16,163 nt of DNA from Candidatus Roizmanbacteria bacterium RIFCSPHIGHO2_02_FULL_43_11 (GCA_001789515.1 MFZT01000033.1:19970-36132), one strand, 5' to 3'. Shown: positions 6,440 through 13,985, numbered from the stretch's first letter. Numbers and translations: made by a program. Notes: a model not told the origin generated them from the sequence alone.

Positions 6440-8914
6440 ATGAAATCACTTGTTATTGTTGAATCACCGGCAAAAGCTGGTACCATAGGAAAAATCCTTG
6501 GGAAGGATTACTTTATCGCATCATCATTTGGCCACATTCGTGACCTTGCAAAGGATGGCGAGGGTAGCACGGGAGTTGATGTTCATAAGAAGTATAAACC
6601 CCATTATATAGTTGCTCCTAGCAAGGCAAAGGTTGTAAAGGATTTAAAAACTCTTGCAAAAAAATACAGCTTAGTTCTTCTTGCAACTGATGAAGATCGT
6701 GAGGGGGAAGCTATTGCATGGCATCTTTTTGATGAGCTTAAACTAAAAAAGGCGAACACCAAACGTATAACATTCACAGAAATTACATCAGAGGCAATCC
6801 TTAATGCCACACAAAATCCTCGTGATATTGATCTGGATCTAGTTGATGCTCAACAGGCCCGGCGCATTTTAGATCGCTTAGTTGGATTTGAGCTATCAAG
6901 GCTCCTATGGAAAAAGGTACGTGGTAAGCTTTCAGCAGGTAGAGTGCAATCAGTGGCTGTTCGACTTATTGTAGAGCGCGAGCGTGAAATTCAGCAGCAT
7001 GAGTCAAAAAAATTCTACAAGGTTACTGGTCTTTTTGGCACAACACATTTTGAAGCATCGCTTTCGGAAGATCTTCCTTCACACGATACGGCAGAAAAAT
7101 TTCTTAAGAGTTGCAGCAATGCAGTATTCACTGTTCATGCTGTTGATGTCAAACCTGCAAGACGTGCTCCTGCGCCTCCATTTACAACTTCAACACTCCA
7201 GCAGACAGCCGGCCAGAAGCTTGGCTTTTCTGTTTCACGAACTATGTCTATAGCCCAAAAGCTGTATGAAGCAGGGCACATTACATATATGCGTACGGAT
7301 TCAATGCACTTGAGTACATCGGCGCAAAAAAAGTTGGCAAGCCACATCCTGAAGGAATTTGGTGAAAAGTACCTAAAACCTCGTCAATATGTTTCAAAGT
7401 CGAAGAATGCACAAGAAGCCCATGAAGCTATTCGCCCAACATACCCGCAAAATAAGCATGCTTCAGATAACGCAGACCTTCAGAAACTTTATGACCTTAT
7501 TAGGAATAGAGCACTGGCGTCTCAGATGGCTGAAGCAGAGGTCCAAAGAACACAGGTCATCATCAACATCAGTACAAACGATAAATACACATTCATTTCC
7601 AAAGGCGAAATTATCACCTTTGACGGATTTCTAAAAGCATACAAGAATACAAAATGGTATACCTATGACGATATCATTCTTCCACAACTTGCAACGGGTG
7701 ATACGCTTACAGCATCTGAAATTAAGGCTCTAGAAAGACTTATCAAACCTCCGGCACGATACAGTGAGGCAACACTTGTCAAAAAGCTTGAAGAACTAGG
7801 AATTGGCCGTCCTTCAACCTACGCCCCCACGATAGACAAAATTACTTCTCCAACAAGGGGATATATCACAAAAGAAACGCGAGAGGGCATTCCAACTGAA
7901 TTTTTACAACTCACCCTGAAAGACTCCAAAATTACTGAAACAGTAATAACAGAAGTAACAGGCGCACAGAAGAACAAATTATTCGCAAGTGATATGGGAA
8001 TAGTTGTAACAGATTTTCTTGTAAAAAACTTTGAAAATATCATGGACTATGCTTTCACAGCAGAAGTTGAGGGGAGTCTTGATCATATTGCGTCAGGAAA
8101 TGCTGATTGGGTGAAGACCATAGATACGTACTACAAACCGTTTACAATGAGCGTTGGTAAAACTCTGAGTTCAGCAGAGCGGGTAACTGGAGAGCGAATT
8201 CTTGGCAGTGATCCAAAGTCAGGAAGAACAATCCTTGTACGCATGAGTAAATTCGGTCCGGTTGCGCAAATAGGCAGTCAGGATGAACTAAAAGGAGATG
8301 AAAAACCAGATTACGCCAATCTTTCACCTGGTCTGTCACTTGAAACAGTAACTCTTGAGGATGTTCTCCCACTTTTTTCCCTCCCAAAAAACCTTGGGAC
8401 GTATAAAGATAAGGATGTTGTTGTCGGCAGAGGCAAATTCGGGCCATATATCAAGTGGGGTGACACATACATCTCTATTCGTGGAACTGACCCTTTAACA
8501 GCAACTCTCCACTCTGTAATGAAAAGCATACGGGAAAAGGAACACGAGATGGAACCAATTACCATGTATCAAGACAAACCTATTACAAAGGGGGTTGGGA
8601 GATTTGGCCCTTACATAAAATGGGAAGAGACGTTTGCTGCAATTCCAAAAAAATCAGGTATCAATATTGCAACAATCACCCCAGAGCAGGCGATACATCT
8701 TATGGAGGAGAAAGTTAGAAAGGATAATGAGCGAATCCTCTATAGCTGGGGCAATGGCTCTGTTACGTTACAAAACGGAAGATTTGGGCCATGCATTCGT
8801 ATTAAGGGCAAGAGAAAATTTTACTCACTGCCAAAGAACGACTCAGGTGAAAAACTGCCAGTTGAAGATCTTAAAAAGCTTTCTGAGAAGGAAATTCGAA
8901 AACTGATCTCATAA
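6440..8914 (+). CDS. topA: DNA topoisomerase I (type IA)
   Basis: Relaxes negatively supercoiled DNA by transient single-strand cleavage. The 824-residue protein starts with the Toprim domain: E8 in VIVESPAKA and D84/D86/E88 in LATDEDREGEAIAWH are the metal-binding acidic residues. The type IA core follows, with LDRLVGFELSRLLWKK and SAGRVQSVAVRLI (about residues 144-176). The catalytic tyrosine is Y283 in ITYMRTDS, and GIGRPSTYAPTI is present further on. The C-terminal third carries glycine/phenylalanine repeats (SKFGPVAQIG, GKFGPYIKWG, GRFGPYIKWE, GRFGPCIRIK), the Toprim-associated C-terminal repeat type, and has no four-cysteine zinc ribbons. The ATG at 6440 gives the canonical MKSLVIVESPAKA start. 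It is followed 38 nt later by pyrG. Confidence 0.97.
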   Translation: MKSLVIVESPAKAGTIGKILGKDYFIASSFGHIRDLAKDGEGSTGVDVHKKYKPHYIVAPSKAKVVKDLKTLAKKYSLVLLATDEDREGEAIAWHLFDELKLKKANTKRITFTEITSEAILNATQNPRDIDLDLVDAQQARRILDRLVGFELSRLLWKKVRGKLSAGRVQSVAVRLIVEREREIQQHESKKFYKVTGLFGTTHFEASLSEDLPSHDTAEKFLKSCSNAVFTVHAVDVKPARRAPAPPFTTSTLQQTAGQKLGFSVSRTMSIAQKLYEAGHITYMRTDSMHLSTSAQKKLASHILKEFGEKYLKPRQYVSKSKNAQEAHEAIRPTYPQNKHASDNADLQKLYDLIRNRALASQMAEAEVQRTQVIINISTNDKYTFISKGEIITFDGFLKAYKNTKWYTYDDIILPQLATGDTLTASEIKALERLIKPPARYSEATLVKKLEELGIGRPSTYAPTIDKITSPTRGYITKETREGIPTEFLQLTLKDSKITETVITEVTGAQKNKLFASDMGIVVTDFLVKNFENIMDYAFTAEVEGSLDHIASGNADWVKTIDTYYKPFTMSVGKTLSSAERVTGERILGSDPKSGRTILVRMSKFGPVAQIGSQDELKGDEKPDYANLSPGLSLETVTLEDVLPLFSLPKNLGTYKDKDVVVGRGKFGPYIKWGDTYISIRGTDPLTATLHSVMKSIREKEHEMEPITMYQDKPITKGVGRFGPYIKWEETFAAIPKKSGINIATITPEQAIHLMEEKVRKDNERILYSWGNGSVTLQNGRFGPCIRIKGKRKFYSLPKNDSGEKLPVEDLKKLSEKEIRKLIS

Positions 8915-8952
8915 AATATTGCAAAATCTGCGTGCGTCAAGTAAGCTTATAT

Positions 8953-10623
8953 ATGCCCAAGTATATTTTTGTTTCAGGTGGAGTCATTTCTGGTTTAGGC
9001 AAGGGCATAACAGCCGCCTCGGTGGGTTTACTTCTCAAGAATTCAGGCTATCGCATTGTTCCAATCAAGTGTGAAAACTATCTCAATATTGATTCAGGCA
9101 CAATAAACCCCATAGAACATGGAGATCCTTTTCTGTGCGAGGATGGACTTGAGGCAGATATGGATATCGGGACATACGAAAAATTTCTTGATCAGGATAT
9201 GGGCCATGACAACTTTATGACCCTTGGTCAAATCTATAAAACAGTTATCGATAGAGAGAGACGTTTTGAGTACAACGGCGAGGATGTGGAAGCAATTCCT
9301 CACGTGACTGATGAAATCCTTTCAAGAATTGAACGGGCTGTGAAGAATCAAAAGGGAGATATTGCAATCATAGAGCTTGGTGGGACTGTTGGTGAGTATC
9401 AAAATGTTCTTTATTATGAAGCTGCGCGCATCCTTCAATTTCGAAAACCAGGTGATGTGATGCATATTCATGTAAGTTACATCCCATATCCGCGACATCT
9501 CGGAGAGCCAAAAACGAAACCTGCGCAACTGTCTATAAGGACCTTAAATTCAATGGGTATTCAGGCAGATATGCTCATTGCCCGTTCATCCCAGCCTCTT
9601 GATGTGCGCAGGAGGGAGCGTTTGTCACTGTTTTGCAACCTTTTGCCTGAGGACGTGCTCTCAAGCTATGATGTTGATTCTGTCTATAAAATCCCCTTGA
9701 TCCTCGAAGAGCAGGGATTAAGTAAACGTATTCAAAAAAAATTACGTTTGAGAACACATCGGCCTGAACTTAAGGAGTGGAAACGCTTTATCAAAACAGT
9801 AAAAAGGCCTAAAAAGCACCACATCCGTATTGCAATAGTAGGTAAATACTTTGCTACAGGGGAATACCAGCTTAAGGATTCATATGCTGCCCTTTTTGAT
9901 GCCATTGATCATGCAGCGTGGAAGCAGAACTGCGATGTCCACATCGACTGGATTATGTCAGAGAAGGTTGAAAAAACCGGTATTCGTAAACAACTTCACA
10001 AAGACACCCATGGAATTATTGTCCCAATTGGCTGGGGTGAGAGAGGGGTTGAAGGAATGATTGAAGCTGCATCGTTTGCAAGGACAAACAAGATACCATA
10101 CCTTGGTTTGTGCTATGGAATGCAACTGGCAGCTGTTGCCTTTGCTAGAGATGTGCTAGGCTTGAAAAAAGCCAATACTGAAGAAGTGGATCCAAAATCT
10201 CCGGACCCAGTTATCCATATAATGCCGCCTCAAAAGGAACTCCTTGGCAGAAGAGCATATGGAGGGACTATGAGGCTTGGGGCATGGGAAGCATATATAA
10301 AAAAGGGCACTCTGGCTGACTCTGCATATAAGGAATATCTCGGGTATCTCAAGCCTGGTAAGCAGTTGATGAGCGAACGTCATAGGCATCGCTATGAGTT
10401 TAATGACACCTATGCAAAGCGATTCGAGAAAGCAGGTATGACCATTGCTGCGCGATCAAAAATTGAGGGCCTTGCGGAAATTGTGGAACTGCCTATATCT
10501 CAACATCCTTTCTATATTGGCATTCAGGGACATCCAGAATATAAAAGCCGCCCCATGAGGCCACATCCTCTTTTTCTTGCATTCATCAAAGGTTGTATAA
10601 CAGCACATCACATGTTAAAATGA
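8953..10623 (+). CDS. pyrG: CTP synthase (glutamine-hydrolysing)
   Basis: Makes CTP from UTP, ATP and glutamine. The protein has 556 residues. The N-terminal amidoligase domain has the P-loop SGGVISGLGKGITAAS (8-23), the Mg-binding E141 in ELGGTVGE, and YIPYPRHLGEPKTKP. The C-terminal class I glutaminase has nucleophile C387 (LGLCYGMQ), the lid motif GGTMRLG, RHRHRYEFN, and H527/E529 in GHPEY. I prefer ATG 8953 over an in-frame GTG 21 nt upstream because it gives the family-typical start MPKYIFVSGG. Divergence is clear: the usual oxyanion PGGFG is PIGWG (359-363), and the substrate block reads KCENYLNIDSGTINP instead of the common KLDPYLNVDPGT form. There is no Shine-Dalgarno sequence. It is probably cotranscribed with topA and with rplS, which starts 6 nt after its stop. 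Confidence 0.96.
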   Translation: MPKYIFVSGGVISGLGKGITAASVGLLLKNSGYRIVPIKCENYLNIDSGTINPIEHGDPFLCEDGLEADMDIGTYEKFLDQDMGHDNFMTLGQIYKTVIDRERRFEYNGEDVEAIPHVTDEILSRIERAVKNQKGDIAIIELGGTVGEYQNVLYYEAARILQFRKPGDVMHIHVSYIPYPRHLGEPKTKPAQLSIRTLNSMGIQADMLIARSSQPLDVRRRERLSLFCNLLPEDVLSSYDVDSVYKIPLILEEQGLSKRIQKKLRLRTHRPELKEWKRFIKTVKRPKKHHIRIAIVGKYFATGEYQLKDSYAALFDAIDHAAWKQNCDVHIDWIMSEKVEKTGIRKQLHKDTHGIIVPIGWGERGVEGMIEAASFARTNKIPYLGLCYGMQLAAVAFARDVLGLKKANTEEVDPKSPDPVIHIMPPQKELLGRRAYGGTMRLGAWEAYIKKGTLADSAYKEYLGYLKPGKQLMSERHRHRYEFNDTYAKRFEKAGMTIAARSKIEGLAEIVELPISQHPFYIGIQGHPEYKSRPMRPHPLFLAFIKGCITAHHMLK

Positions 10624-10629
10624 CCTACT

Positions 10630-10953
10630 ATGGCACGCTCTGCTGAACTAAAAGGAATTCGAGTCACTGTCGGTGACACTATCAAACTCCAGTATGCCTT
10701 TATGGACAATGATAAGAGAAAATCACAGCTTTTTGAGGGGATAATTCTATCCATCAGGGGTAGAGGGGATAATAAAATGATGACCGTTCGCAAAGTAACA
10801 CGCAGTAACATTGGAGTTGAGCGTATTTTCCCACTTGCATCGCCTTTTATTGATAGTGTTGAGATCGCCAAGGCTACTTCCTCAACTCGAGCGAGCTTGA
10901 TGTATATTCGCACGCGCTCAAAAAGAGATATCAAGGAAAAGCTCTATTCCTAA
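10630..10953 (+). CDS. rplS: Large-subunit ribosomal protein bL19
   Basis: A 107-residue protein matching bL19, which sits at the subunit interface of the ribosome. Diagnostic stretches are VGDTIKL, the LFEGIILSIRGRG block (about residues 35-47), TVRKVTRSNIGVERIFPLASPFI and LMYIRTRSKRDIKEK. Its length is slightly below the usual 115-120 residues. The start at 10630 lies 6 nt after the pyrG stop, indicating tight co-transcription. No Shine-Dalgarno sequence precedes it. It is followed by the yraN-type gene; in many bacteria rplS and yraN are near neighbours with rnhB between them, which is absent here. Confidence 0.95.
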   Translation: MARSAELKGIRVTVGDTIKLQYAFMDNDKRKSQLFEGIILSIRGRGDNKMMTVRKVTRSNIGVERIFPLASPFIDSVEIAKATSSTRASLMYIRTRSKRDIKEKLYS

Positions 10954-11002
10954 AATCCAATTTTCAAACGCCAATCCATTTCATTCTTTTTTCATTTCTA
11001 TC

Positions 11003-11011
11003 TGGTAAAGT
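11003..11011 (+). promoter_or_regulatory. Extended -10 element for the yraN-type gene (leaderless geometry)
   Basis: TGGTAAAGT matches an extended -10 (TGnTAAAGT). The hexamer ends 6 nt before the ATG at 11018, so the predicted +1 is the A of the start codon. No good -35 is seen in the pyrimidine-rich stretch upstream. Support is mainly the same geometry at other genes in this window. Confidence 0.4.
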
Positions 11012-11017
11012 CAACCC

Positions 11018-11368
11018 ATGAATCAACGGGGACAATGGGGAGAGGATCATGCTGTTGAGTACCTTCTAAGCAACGATTACAAAATATTGGTGCGTAATTT
11101 TCGGACTCCGCATGGAGAAATCGATATCATTTGCTCACATGATGACACGCTTGTGTTTGTCGAGGTAAAAACACGAAAAGGCAATTTATATGGTAATCCA
11201 TACGAGAGTGTTACTCCATTTAAGAGGTATAAAATGCAACGAGCTGCTGCTGAGTATCTTCGGGTATCCAATGAGGGGTCAGTTTTGACTCAATTTGATG
11301 TGATTTCAATTATCCTGAATAATGGAAAAGCTGCATTAATGCATTTTAAAAATGCTATTGAAGCATGA
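11018..11368 (+). CDS. yraN: YraN/UPF0102 family putative endonuclease-like protein
   Basis: A 116-residue protein of the UPF0102 family, with a restriction-endonuclease-like fold and no firmly established cellular role. Visible motifs are GQWGEDHAVEYL at the N terminus, the GEID signature (33-36), FVEVKTRKG (47-55) with E49 and K51 as the usual active-site-like pair, and a C-terminal TQFDVISI. Its length is typical of the family. The start at 11018 gives the family-like MNQRGQWGE opening and lies exactly 6 nt after a -10-like element. It follows rplS by about 64 nt and precedes tRNA-Glu by about 54 nt. Confidence 0.88.
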   Translation: MNQRGQWGEDHAVEYLLSNDYKILVRNFRTPHGEIDIICSHDDTLVFVEVKTRKGNLYGNPYESVTPFKRYKMQRAAAEYLRVSNEGSVLTQFDVISIILNNGKAALMHFKNAIEA

Positions 11369-11371
11369 GGC

Positions 11372-11400
11372 TTTAAAAAGGAGATGAAATTAAGTACAAT
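11372..11400 (+). promoter_or_regulatory. Probable tRNA-Glu promoter
   Basis: TTTAAA (11372-11377), a 17-nt spacer and TACAAT (11395-11400). The predicted +1 is near 11407, 16 nt before the tRNA. The -35 matches consensus at four of six bases. Confidence 0.4.
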
Positions 11401-11422
11401 ATGACTTCATAGCTGCTACAAC

Positions 11423-11496
11423 GGCCCCGTCGTCTAGCGGCCTAGGACATTGGGCTTTCATCCCAAAAATCACGGGTTCGAATCCCGTCGGGGTCA
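11423..11496 (+). tRNA. tRNA-Glu (anticodon UUC)
   Basis: The cloverleaf is complete. The acceptor GGCCCCG pairs with CGGGGTC (one G-U) and the discriminator is A11496. The D stem is GTCT/GGAC. The anticodon stem TTGGG/CCCAA encloses loop CTTTCAT with anticodon TTC, and the T arm carries GGGTTCGAATCCC. CCA is not encoded as such (CCT follows). The 5' half resembles the well-known tRNA-Glu CGTCTAG block. Confidence 0.96.
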
Positions 11497-11703
11497 CCTA
11501 GTGCAAAATCAGAAAGGTTAGGATTAAGAATGGCTTGATAAGACGGGCTAAAAACCTGATTCGATAAGCCCGAATAGTGCCATACCAACCCAGAGGGGAC
11601 TATCGAACCAAGCAGCCCTCTACGCTCACCTGGTTCAGAATCTACGATACGAAGTTTCCCAGCTTAAGAAACCTGCCTAAAAAAAGGGCACTTGATAATT
11701 CAC
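11497..11703. other. Intergenic stretch without a recognisable gene
   Basis: It lies between tRNA-Glu and the vapB promoter. The only clear structure is the inverted repeat CGGGCT (11544-11549) / AGCCCG (11567-11572), with the motif GATAAG repeated beside both arms. A 63-codon frame overlaps it but has no start context or recognisable motifs. I see no 5S, SRP RNA, tmRNA or RNase P RNA signature. Confidence 0.4.
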
Positions 11704-11733
11704 TTGACAACATGTTGTGCGATATATTAAAAT
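11704..11733 (+). promoter_or_regulatory. vapBC promoter, leaderless
   Basis: A perfect TTGACA (11704-11709), an 18-nt spacer and TAAAAT (11728-11733). The predicted +1 is 11740, the A of the vapB ATG. Two dyads overlap the promoter, as is typical of autoregulated toxin-antitoxin operons. Confidence 0.7.
11707..11718. promoter_or_regulatory. Candidate VapB/VapBC operator palindrome
   Basis: ACAACATGTTGT is a perfect 12-bp palindrome overlapping the last bases of the -35 hexamer and the spacer. An imperfect second dyad, GATAT...ATATC (11721-11736), covers the -10. Ribbon-helix-helix antitoxins usually bind such paired palindromes and repress their own operon. Binding here is inferred. Confidence 0.5.
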
Positions 11734-11739
11734 ATCTTT

Positions 11740-12006
11740 ATGTTAAAAACCTACTTATACATCCCTGAACAATTGGAGGAAAAAATTGTCTATACCGCAA
11801 AAGCTCTTAAGCAAAGCAAAGCGGAAGTTATACGTCAAGCTCTTGAAAAAGGAATTCATGCTGTTCAACAACGGGGGACTGCTTCTGCAAAAGCTTTACT
11901 AGAAGTTGCCGAACTAGGTAAAAACCATCAAATAAAAGGTCCTAAAGACAGTTCTGAACGGATGGATGATTATTTATGGGTTAATGACAGCAGCAATAAT
12001 GAATAA
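11740..12006 (+). CDS. vapB: VapB-type antitoxin (ribbon-helix-helix)
   Basis: An 88-residue protein. Residues about 3-39 (TYLYIPEQLEEKIVYTAKAL to EVIRQALEKGI) fit a CopG/Arc-type ribbon-helix-helix DNA-binding domain: one short strand and two helices. The C-terminal segment SERMDDYLW (about 72-80) resembles the toxin-wrapping tail of VapB proteins. It overlaps the next gene by 8 nt, as is normal for translationally coupled TA pairs. The ATG is at the predicted transcription start, so its mRNA would be leaderless. The function, neutralising the VapC-like toxin and repressing the operon, follows from the family and the context. Confidence 0.8.
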   Translation: MLKTYLYIPEQLEEKIVYTAKALKQSKAEVIRQALEKGIHAVQQRGTASAKALLEVAELGKNHQIKGPKDSSERMDDYLWVNDSSNNE

Positions 12007-12427
12007 ACCACCTAAAGTCATAGTAGATGCTGATGCTATTATTGCTCAGGCTAATCCATATGACATGCATCACAAAACAGCGGGAACAATATCTGAAGCT
12101 CTAATAAAAATGAATGCTCAAGTGATATATCCAAGCACGGCTATTGTCGAATCTAATGCTTTTATTCAGCGCCCTCTAAATAGTTCCGCCAGCGCATATG
12201 GTACAGCGGTTGTTTTCACAAATCCTGAAGTACAAGTTGCAGAAGTCAATCAACAAACACTGAAAACTGCTTTGAAGTATTTTAGTCCAACAACAAGTAA
12301 AAAAAATACTCTGTTTGATTGTATAGTTGCGGCTGTTGCAGATGAACAGAAAGCAGATGCTATTTTCAGCTTTGACAACTTTTACAGAAAAAAAGGGTTT
12401 AAGCTTGCGTCTGAAATTGTTAAATAG
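11999..12427 (+). CDS. vapC: VapC-type PIN-domain toxin (putative ribonuclease)
   Basis: A 142-residue PIN domain. The catalytic acidic residues are all visible: D10 in VIVDADAII, E51 in STAIVESNAF, D107 in FDCIVAAVADE and D126 in IFSFDNFYRKKGF. VapC toxins are Mg-dependent RNases that cut tRNA or rRNA when antitoxin is lost. I chose ATG 11999, which overlaps the vapB stop and puts the first strand directly at the N terminus. Two upstream in-frame ATGs (11966 and 11984) would add residues encoded inside vapB. No inactivating change is seen. There is no clear terminator downstream. The target is unknown; with tRNA-Glu nearby and introns in 23S, no target should be presumed. Confidence 0.85.
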   Translation: MNKPPKVIVDADAIIAQANPYDMHHKTAGTISEALIKMNAQVIYPSTAIVESNAFIQRPLNSSASAYGTAVVFTNPEVQVAEVNQQTLKTALKYFSPTTSKKNTLFDCIVAAVADEQKADAIFSFDNFYRKKGFKLASEIVK

Positions 12428-12540
12428 ACTTATCACGCATGTCTCAGCTTAAAAAACCGCATCAGACTACAAAAATGGGATACAATTAGCTCGAATATAG
12501 AGACATCTGGGTCACCAAAAAAGAGGACTATAACAAAGCA
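12428..12540. other. Convergent intergenic region after vapC
   Basis: It separates vapC (plus strand) from a minus-strand gene and shows no convincing terminator. It contains GGGTCACC (about 12510-12517), which repeats the 3' end of tRNA-Glu (GGGTCACC at 11491-11498). The match is short and may be chance. Confidence 0.3.
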
Positions 12541-13071
12541 CTACTTCCCAACATCAACGCCTTGAGGGAGTCCAACATCGTTTGCTCCTCCAGACTTGTC
12601 TGCTCCTCCAGTACCTGAGTTCTCTCCACCCTTTTCTGATCCTCCGCCAACGCCTCCACCAGCACCTCCTACACCACCACCAGAATTTTCGCCCTTTTGC
12701 TGCACACACCTAAGAGCGCACATTGCAGCGGCGCGATCTCTCCAGTATTTATACTGCCCGACCTGGCAACTAGCAGCTGGTAACTCCCGATCCTGGGTGT
12801 CACCTGCACATCGATATCGAGCACCCTTCCATCGAACTCCTGGAGGGCAAGCAGTTCCTTTACACCTTGGACACTGATTATAGGGAGTAAGTGAAAGTAC
12901 CTGAGGATTACACAGTTTGCTTGCAGCTTCTGATGCGGAGTTAATGGCCTGATCCTGAGTTGCCTTCCAACTTAAAATAAACGCAAGTGTAAGCAGAACA
13001 AGAACACCGATTAGGATATACAACATGGGCAGGCTATTCTTTACGTTTGACTGCCTCGATTTCCTTGCCAT
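12541..13071 (-). CDS. Unrecognised membrane-anchored cysteine-rich protein with glycine-rich tail
   Basis: 176 residues, family not recognised. A basic N terminus (MARKSRQSNVKN) precedes one hydrophobic segment (about residues 15-33), consistent with an N-in signal anchor. The probably extracytoplasmic part holds eight cysteines (54, 67, 70, 75, 88, 102, 118, 122), including CPRC, enough for four disulfides or metal sites. Residues about 127-163 are a low-complexity Gly/Ser linker in which GENSG occurs twice. The start is supported by a near-consensus promoter whose predicted +1 is the A of this ATG. The next upstream gene on the same strand ends 56 nt away. The role is probably at the cell surface, which is inference only. 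Confidence 0.7.
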   Translation of the reverse strand: MARKSRQSNVKNSLPMLYILIGVLVLLTLAFILSWKATQDQAINSASEAASKLCNPQVLSLTPYNQCPRCKGTACPPGVRWKGARYRCAGDTQDRELPAASCQVGQYKYWRDRAAAMCALRCVQQKGENSGGGVGGAGGGVGGGSEKGGENSGTGGADKSGGANDVGLPQGVDVGK

Positions 13072-13077
13072 ACTGTT

Positions 13078-13106
13078 ATGCTAGTTGCTTGTACCTTAAA
13101 TGTCAA
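13078..13106 (-). promoter_or_regulatory. Promoter of the cysteine-rich protein gene, leaderless
   Basis: On the minus strand: TTGACA (13106-13101), a 17-nt spacer and TAGCAT (13083-13078). The six nucleotides AACAGT then lead directly into ATG at 13071, so the predicted +1 is the start codon's A. Confidence 0.65.
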
Positions 13107-13127
13107 CAACTTGTTTTGAAATGACTT

Positions 13128-13940
13128 CTAAAGGGTAATCGACAATGAGTCAGCAAGCATATCAACGGCCGAACATGGTTTCACGCTTTTTATCTCCTGC
13201 GTTTGGGCTGATATAACAACATTTCGGCACACGTTGTAGGGGAGAATGGCAAACATAAGCTGGCTGGATTTTGCTCTTAATTTATATACAACATCATCAT
13301 TATCCTGATCGAGTAACAGCTTCTCTGCTGGAATGCCCTCTGTGATCACTTTACTACTGGACAAATATGACCATACGGAATCAGGATAGTATAGAATCTG
13401 TTTTGGACCATCTGGTGTCACAATTTTAAGTGATAATTGACCGGGATTTAATTGCATTGGATAGGGAGTGACAGCGACCACGTTATTTCGCGAGAAGGCA
13501 ATACTATTCCTACCTTGAGGCCAAGCCTGAAAATGGAAGCGTGTGAGAAAGATATTGAGAGGGGATGATGCGAAAACTTCTCGAGCAAGATGCTCCTGAG
13601 TGTTAAGTAAATCCTCTATGGAGCTGCTAATCCGAGGAATTCTCGCAAATTGCGTAGATTCTAGGCCTACTGTAACAATTAAGGATCCATTATCATTTCT
13701 GAGGGTTAATTCTGAGGATGGTGGTAAATTTTGGACGAGATCGATAAGTGGAACCTCACGGGCTTGATCGTTACTAACCGTCTGTGCACCAAGGATCTGA
13801 TATGGCACGATGGTTGGATGAAAAAATGTTGAGGATGTAAGTCCAATGAGAAGACCTACGGAAAGAAAAGTGAGAAGCAGCCCGAAGAAAAAATGTGACC
13901 AGGTCGAGAGTGCATCTTCATTCACAAATCGTGATAACAT
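13128..13940 (-). CDS. Unrecognised membrane-anchored protein
   Basis: 270 residues from ATG 13940; family not recognised. One hydrophobic segment (about residues 16-35, FFFGLLLTFLSVGLLIGL) follows a short N terminus. The remaining 230 or so residues look soluble and probably extracytoplasmic, with alternating beta-type stretches (SSELTLRNDNGSLIVTVGL, LSLKIVTPDGPKQILYY) and two C-terminal cysteines. The frame opens upstream at a TTG (13979), but that codon lies inside the divergent promoter and would precede the predicted +1 (about 13943). The ATG at 13940 is therefore preferred; it leaves a leader of only 3 nt. It is divergent from the HolA-like gene. Confidence 0.68.
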   Translation of the reverse strand: MLSRFVNEDALSTWSHFFFGLLLTFLSVGLLIGLTSSTFFHPTIVPYQILGAQTVSNDQAREVPLIDLVQNLPPSSELTLRNDNGSLIVTVGLESTQFARIPRISSSIEDLLNTQEHLAREVFASSPLNIFLTRFHFQAWPQGRNSIAFSRNNVVAVTPYPMQLNPGQLSLKIVTPDGPKQILYYPDSVWSYLSSSKVITEGIPAEKLLLDQDNDDVVYKLRAKSSQLMFAILPYNVCRNVVISAQTQEIKSVKPCSAVDMLADSLSITL

Positions 13941-13949
13941 TGTAGTACG

Positions 13950-13979
13950 ATTGTATATCTTTTTACCTAGCTTATACAA
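13950..13979 (-). promoter_or_regulatory. Minus-strand half of a palindromic divergent promoter
   Basis: Read on the minus strand: TTGTAT (13979-13974), an 18-nt spacer and TACAAT (13955-13950). The predicted +1 is about 13943, 3 nt before the ATG at 13940. The same bases read on the plus strand give the opposing promoter. Confidence 0.55.
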
Positions 13980-13980
13980 T
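13951..13980 (+). promoter_or_regulatory. Plus-strand half of a palindromic divergent promoter
   Basis: TTGTAT (13951-13956), an 18-nt spacer and TACAAT (13975-13980). The predicted +1 is about 13987, effectively the ATG at 13986. The inverted repeat ATTGTATA (13950-13957) / TATACAAT (13973-13980) makes the -35 of each promoter overlap the -10 of the other. Confidence 0.55.
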
Positions 13981-13985
13981 ATGAC

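Noticed and set aside
8932..8952. GTG at 8932 as pyrG start
   Set aside because: It would add seven residues before MPKYIFVSGG, where the family normally starts, and no ribosome binding site supports it.
11577..11768. 63-codon plus-strand frame between tRNA-Glu and vapB
   Set aside because: No recognisable motif, low-complexity start context, and it overlaps the vapBC promoter and start in another frame.
12596..12877. 93-codon proline-rich plus-strand frame
   Set aside because: It is the complement of the glycine-rich tail of the minus-strand gene, which has a good promoter, an anchor segment and a coherent start.
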